Of a stretch of DNA of 64,000 nt, positions 61,593-64,000 are shown piece after piece (the first letter of the stretch is position 1; each line of letters opens with the position of its first letter). The DNA is taken from positions 289,479-353,478 of the forward strand of contig NZ_JACHEG010000005.1 in NCBI RefSeq assembly GCF_014201355.1. The letters are read 5' to 3'. The notes beneath the pieces were generated by a model. That model worked only from the letters and a program-made list of their open reading frames with translations. It ran no database searches and was not told where the DNA came from. The stretch is from Aliirhizobium wenxiniae (GTDB lineage: Bacteria > Pseudomonadota > Alphaproteobacteria > Rhizobiales > Rhizobiaceae). The translations under genes were made by a program, and so were the position numbers.

Positions 61593-63530
61593 TCAGCGGC
61601 TTGCGACTTGGTCGGATCCTTGCGTGTTCAGCAGGGTATCGATGCGTTTGCGCTCATCCTCGAAACGGGCCAGCGCCTTGCCTTCCAGCGATTTGCCGCC
61701 GGGAAGGCGTACTTTCATCGCATCCACCTTGGTACCGTTGACGATCAGCTCGTAATGGAGATGGGCGCCGGTGGACTGGCCGGTGGAGCCGACATAACCG
61801 ATGACCTGGCCCTGGGTGACCTTGGCGCCTTCGCGCACACCGCGGGCAATCGCGCTCTGGTGGTTATAGGAGGAGACATAACCGTTTGCGTGGCGGATCA
61901 GCGTCTGGTTGCCGTAACCGCCACTATCCCAGCCTGCCTTTTCGACGACACCGTTGCCGGTGGCGATGATCGGTGTTCCGCGGGGGGCTGCCCAGTCGGT
62001 GCCGGTATGCATGAGCGCGCGACCGAGGATCGGGTGGCTGCGCATGCCGAAACCGGATGTCATGCGGGCGTTCGGAACGGGGCTGCGCAACAGGAACTGC
62101 CTTATGCTGCGACCGTCCTGGTCGAAATAGTCGACCGAATTGTCCTCGTCGGCATTCTGGAACCGGTAGAAGCGCGTGTCGGTATCGCCGAAATGGGCGT
62201 TGACATAGAGGAGCTCGGAGTCCTTGGAGGCCTGTCCCTTTTTGTCTGCAACCGAGAAAAACGCCTCGATCTTGTCGGTCGAGCGTAGCTGCGCCTGAAG
62301 ATCGACATTGCTGGCAAGCAGTTTTACCAGGAGCGCTGTCATGTCGGTGCTCATGCCATAGGAAAGAGCCGCACGATAAATGCCGTCATAGACGCTTGGC
62401 AGGTCGCGGCCCGCCATGATCTGGGGCGGCTGGTCGCTAAAGGCGGATGCAACCGCATCGAGCATTGCCGGCTCTTCTGCATCGACAAAGCGGCTATGGT
62501 CATCGAGGCCGATGGTGACGCGGTGCTGGCCGCGCTGATAGAGGCTGGCCCTGACGACCATGACCATCTGGCCTTCCTGGATCACGCCGATGCGGATGAC
62601 ATCGCCGGGGGAAACCTTGTCACTGCCCAGGCGCGCCTGAAGATATCCGGAGAGTTCCTTCGCCTTGCCTTCCGGATAACCGACCTGGGTCATCGCTTCT
62701 GCGATCGACATCGGTCGGCGCACGGGAATGATATCGTCTGCATATTCTCGCGTATGCGGTGTTATCGGCTCGGGCGCGGTCACCGACATGTTTTCTTCGA
62801 CAACGCGGGCGCTGAGGCCGGATGTCAGATCGACATCTTCAGATGTGGAGAAGCGTTGCGGGTCGACATAATAGAGTGCGGAAAGCTGTGCGTCGCCGGC
62901 GGTCAGGACCGAGCCGTTCGAGCGCACGTTTTCCTCTACTTCCTCGAGCGTCATCGGCGCGGCGTAAGCGTAGGTGCTGCCCGATATCGGGAATGCGAGC
63001 GTCTGAAGACTGACTTCGGATTCGACGTTTGACCCGTAGATCAGGCCGGTTCTGTTGCCCGGCGGGGGCGGTGCTTCGCTCGAGGCGAAGATCGCAAGAG
63101 GATCGAATTTCGGATATGCTTCCGGAGCGACATGGTCTGCGGCAAGATTCATCTTCACATGGGCGAAGGGGCGTCGGCGCACGAGCTCGCGATTGCCTTC
63201 GTGGACCACGGTCGACACTTCCATGATCTTGCGATCCGTCGGCATCGCGACGATCTTGCCGCCGAGCAGGCGTTTGCCGCGCTGGACTGAATCGCTATCG
63301 TGGTCGCTGGGAACCGAGGCAGATGCTTCTGCCGGGATGGCGAGCTGCTGGCGTCCATCGAGTGCTGCAAAAAGTGCGACACCCATCAATACAGAAGAGG
63401 TGATGCCTGTCAGGAACGTGCCGGAGAGCCAGCGGACCGAAATCTCTCGCTTGTCCGGCGCGCGCCGACCATCAGCAAGGATGGGCGGTTCGTTGCCAAG
63501 CGATCGGATCGTGTTGCGGGCCGTGTTCAT
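61593..63530 (-). CDS. membrane-anchored M23 family metallopeptidase
   Basis: Periplasmic peptidoglycan hydrolase-type protein of 645 residues. One membrane helix at about 37-57, a long linker and beta-rich middle part (with an opacity/LysM-like segment around 300-360), and a C-terminal LytM domain: His508 and Asp512 (H-T-G-T-D) and His590-x-His592 (H-L-H-Y-E-L). All zinc ligands are present, so it should be catalytic. Could cooperate with FtsEX or the divisome, but this is inference. The start has only a weak ribosome site. Confidence 0.92.
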   Translation of the reverse strand: MNTARNTIRSLGNEPPILADGRRAPDKREISVRWLSGTFLTGITSSVLMGVALFAALDGRQQLAIPAEASASVPSDHDSDSVQRGKRLLGGKIVAMPTDRKIMEVSTVVHEGNRELVRRRPFAHVKMNLAADHVAPEAYPKFDPLAIFASSEAPPPPGNRTGLIYGSNVESEVSLQTLAFPISGSTYAYAAPMTLEEVEENVRSNGSVLTAGDAQLSALYYVDPQRFSTSEDVDLTSGLSARVVEENMSVTAPEPITPHTREYADDIIPVRRPMSIAEAMTQVGYPEGKAKELSGYLQARLGSDKVSPGDVIRIGVIQEGQMVMVVRASLYQRGQHRVTIGLDDHSRFVDAEEPAMLDAVASAFSDQPPQIMAGRDLPSVYDGIYRAALSYGMSTDMTALLVKLLASNVDLQAQLRSTDKIEAFFSVADKKGQASKDSELLYVNAHFGDTDTRFYRFQNADEDNSVDYFDQDGRSIRQFLLRSPVPNARMTSGFGMRSHPILGRALMHTGTDWAAPRGTPIIATGNGVVEKAGWDSGGYGNQTLIRHANGYVSSYNHQSAIARGVREGAKVTQGQVIGYVGSTGQSTGAHLHYELIVNGTKVDAMKVRLPGGKSLEGKALARFEDERKRIDTLLNTQGSDQVASR

Positions 63531-64000
63531 GCCGACTTAGCCAGTCCCTATATACGCGTTATTGCCATAAGCAGCTTGATGCTGCCTGCAGGACCTTGGG
63601 CCAACCATGTGCCCTTTTCCTCGAAATGAGTCAAATCCGCCGCTAACTGCTGTCATATGGTGAGATGTCCCAAGACGATTGCGAACGCCCTGTAACGCTC
63701 TTTCCATGGGATTGTGAATTTGTCGGGGCGGTTTTGAGGCGGGGCGTCACCATCCCGCTAATTTGGCTAGCCTATATAAGAGGACTGGTCGGTGAAAATC
63801 CGCCGAATTCAGAAAAATATCGAAATTTCGCAGTGAAATCATTTGCTTGTCATTTTTCTGTAAAATTTCGAAGTCGGCCTGTTGACGTTTTCGGGGGCGT
63901 GGGACTATAACCCGCTCACTGACGAGGGCGGCGGCGCTGCTAGCGACGATGTCCTTCGTTCTAGAGAAATCTAGGAAAAATTGCTGAAAAGTTGGCTGAA
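63531..64000. other. long AT-richer spacer leading to a probable rRNA operon
   Basis: 470 bases upstream of the M23 gene to the window end, with no supported gene. A short plus-strand frame at 63665-63910 runs through the promoter and lacks a ribosome site. The sequence becomes A+T rich from 63790, as is usual for the UP region of stable RNA promoters, then has a strong promoter and a GC-rich leader. Confidence 0.5.
63882..63910 (+). promoter_or_regulatory. strong promoter, probably of an rRNA operon
   Basis: TTGACG (63882-63887) and CTATAA (63905-63910) with 17-base spacing, followed by a C-rich start region and leader. An A+T-rich stretch precedes the -35. The form and strength match rhizobial rrn promoters; the 16S gene would begin beyond the window edge. 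Confidence 0.6.

Noticed and set aside
63665..63910. An 81-codon plus-strand frame
   Set aside because: It runs through the probable rRNA promoter and has no ribosome site or recognisable sequence.

Overview
The window is a contiguous piece of a high-GC alphaproteobacterial chromosome. The gene order strongly suggests the family Rhizobiaceae (Rhizobium/Agrobacterium/Allorhizobium type): hisC-tyrA, ftsE-ftsX-ydcF-plsC, cpdR beside a DUF4175 protein and lysA-lptM-argH, the etfBA block, grxC-nitrilase-DUF1178, ubiG/lysC/ptsP/prfA/prmC/DUF4167, and clpB. Rhizobial palindromic intergenic repeats support this. Nearly everything is housekeeping. I see no prophage, insertion sequence, CRISPR array, conjugation module or defence island.

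Layout. 1-5.0 kb: end of an EamA exporter, a DUF985 cupin, gloB, a methyltransferase, a SnoaL-like protein, then the translationally coupled hisC-tyrA pair. 5-10 kb: DUF2125 protein, ChaC-like enzyme, and a minus-strand run ftsE-ftsX-ydcF-plsC serving the cell envelope. 10-18 kb: a membrane-anchored unknown, hpt, the response regulator cpdR, a large Gln-rich DUF4175 membrane protein, and argH-lptM-lysA, with tlpA divergent from argH. 18.8-19.6 kb: a VapBC-type toxin-antitoxin pair. 19.5-24.9 kb: a minus-strand metabolic run (SDR, HIG1 protein, cobalamin adenosyltransferase, rhomboid, etfB, etfA, 3-hydroxybutyryl-CoA dehydrogenase). 24.9-29.8 kb: YihY, gluQ, AlkA-like glycosylase, HNH protein, dsbB and two small genes. 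29.9-33.8 kb: tRNA-Leu(CAA), a secreted glycine-rich repeat protein, and a two-gene surface-polysaccharide module (GNAT plus flippase). 33.9-40.3 kb: secA divergent from a parvulin, then argJ-GNAT-mutT. 40.4-44.9 kb: an orphan Flp pilin, a methyltransferase, comF, grxC, nitrilase, DUF1178 and DUF3291 proteins. 44.9-48 kb: a decayed ParDE locus, ubiG, a Cys-rich unknown with a long structured leader, and an SH3 protein with an Arg/Asp tail. 48-55 kb: lysC, ptsP, prfA, prmC, DUF4167. 55-63.5 kb: fructose-bisphosphatase, small unknowns, clpB, LD-carboxypeptidase and an M23 peptidase. The window ends in a strong promoter that probably drives an rRNA operon beyond the edge.

How genes work together. 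Amino-acid synthesis is represented by hisC-tyrA, argH, lysA, argJ and lysC. Envelope growth and peptidoglycan remodelling are represented by ftsEX, plsC, the M23 peptidase, LD-carboxypeptidase and lptM. Protein export and folding are represented by secA, the parvulin, dsbB, tlpA and clpB. Glutathione/thiol metabolism is represented by gloB, a ChaC-like protein, grxC and a Nit-type amidase. Translation termination is represented by prfA-prmC.

The items most worth a second look are: an in-frame ochre codon that cuts the last strand off ComF; a perfect 29-bp inverted repeat just upstream of the TTG start of prfA, related to an inverted pair near gluQ; a relic ParDE locus; a 600-base leader region at 46.5-47.05 kb with a CTCTCAGGCA motif, a long stem and direct repeats; and several low-complexity secreted or charged proteins. 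I did not find a convincing undescribed multi-gene system. All functional calls rest on reading motifs by eye, without database searches.
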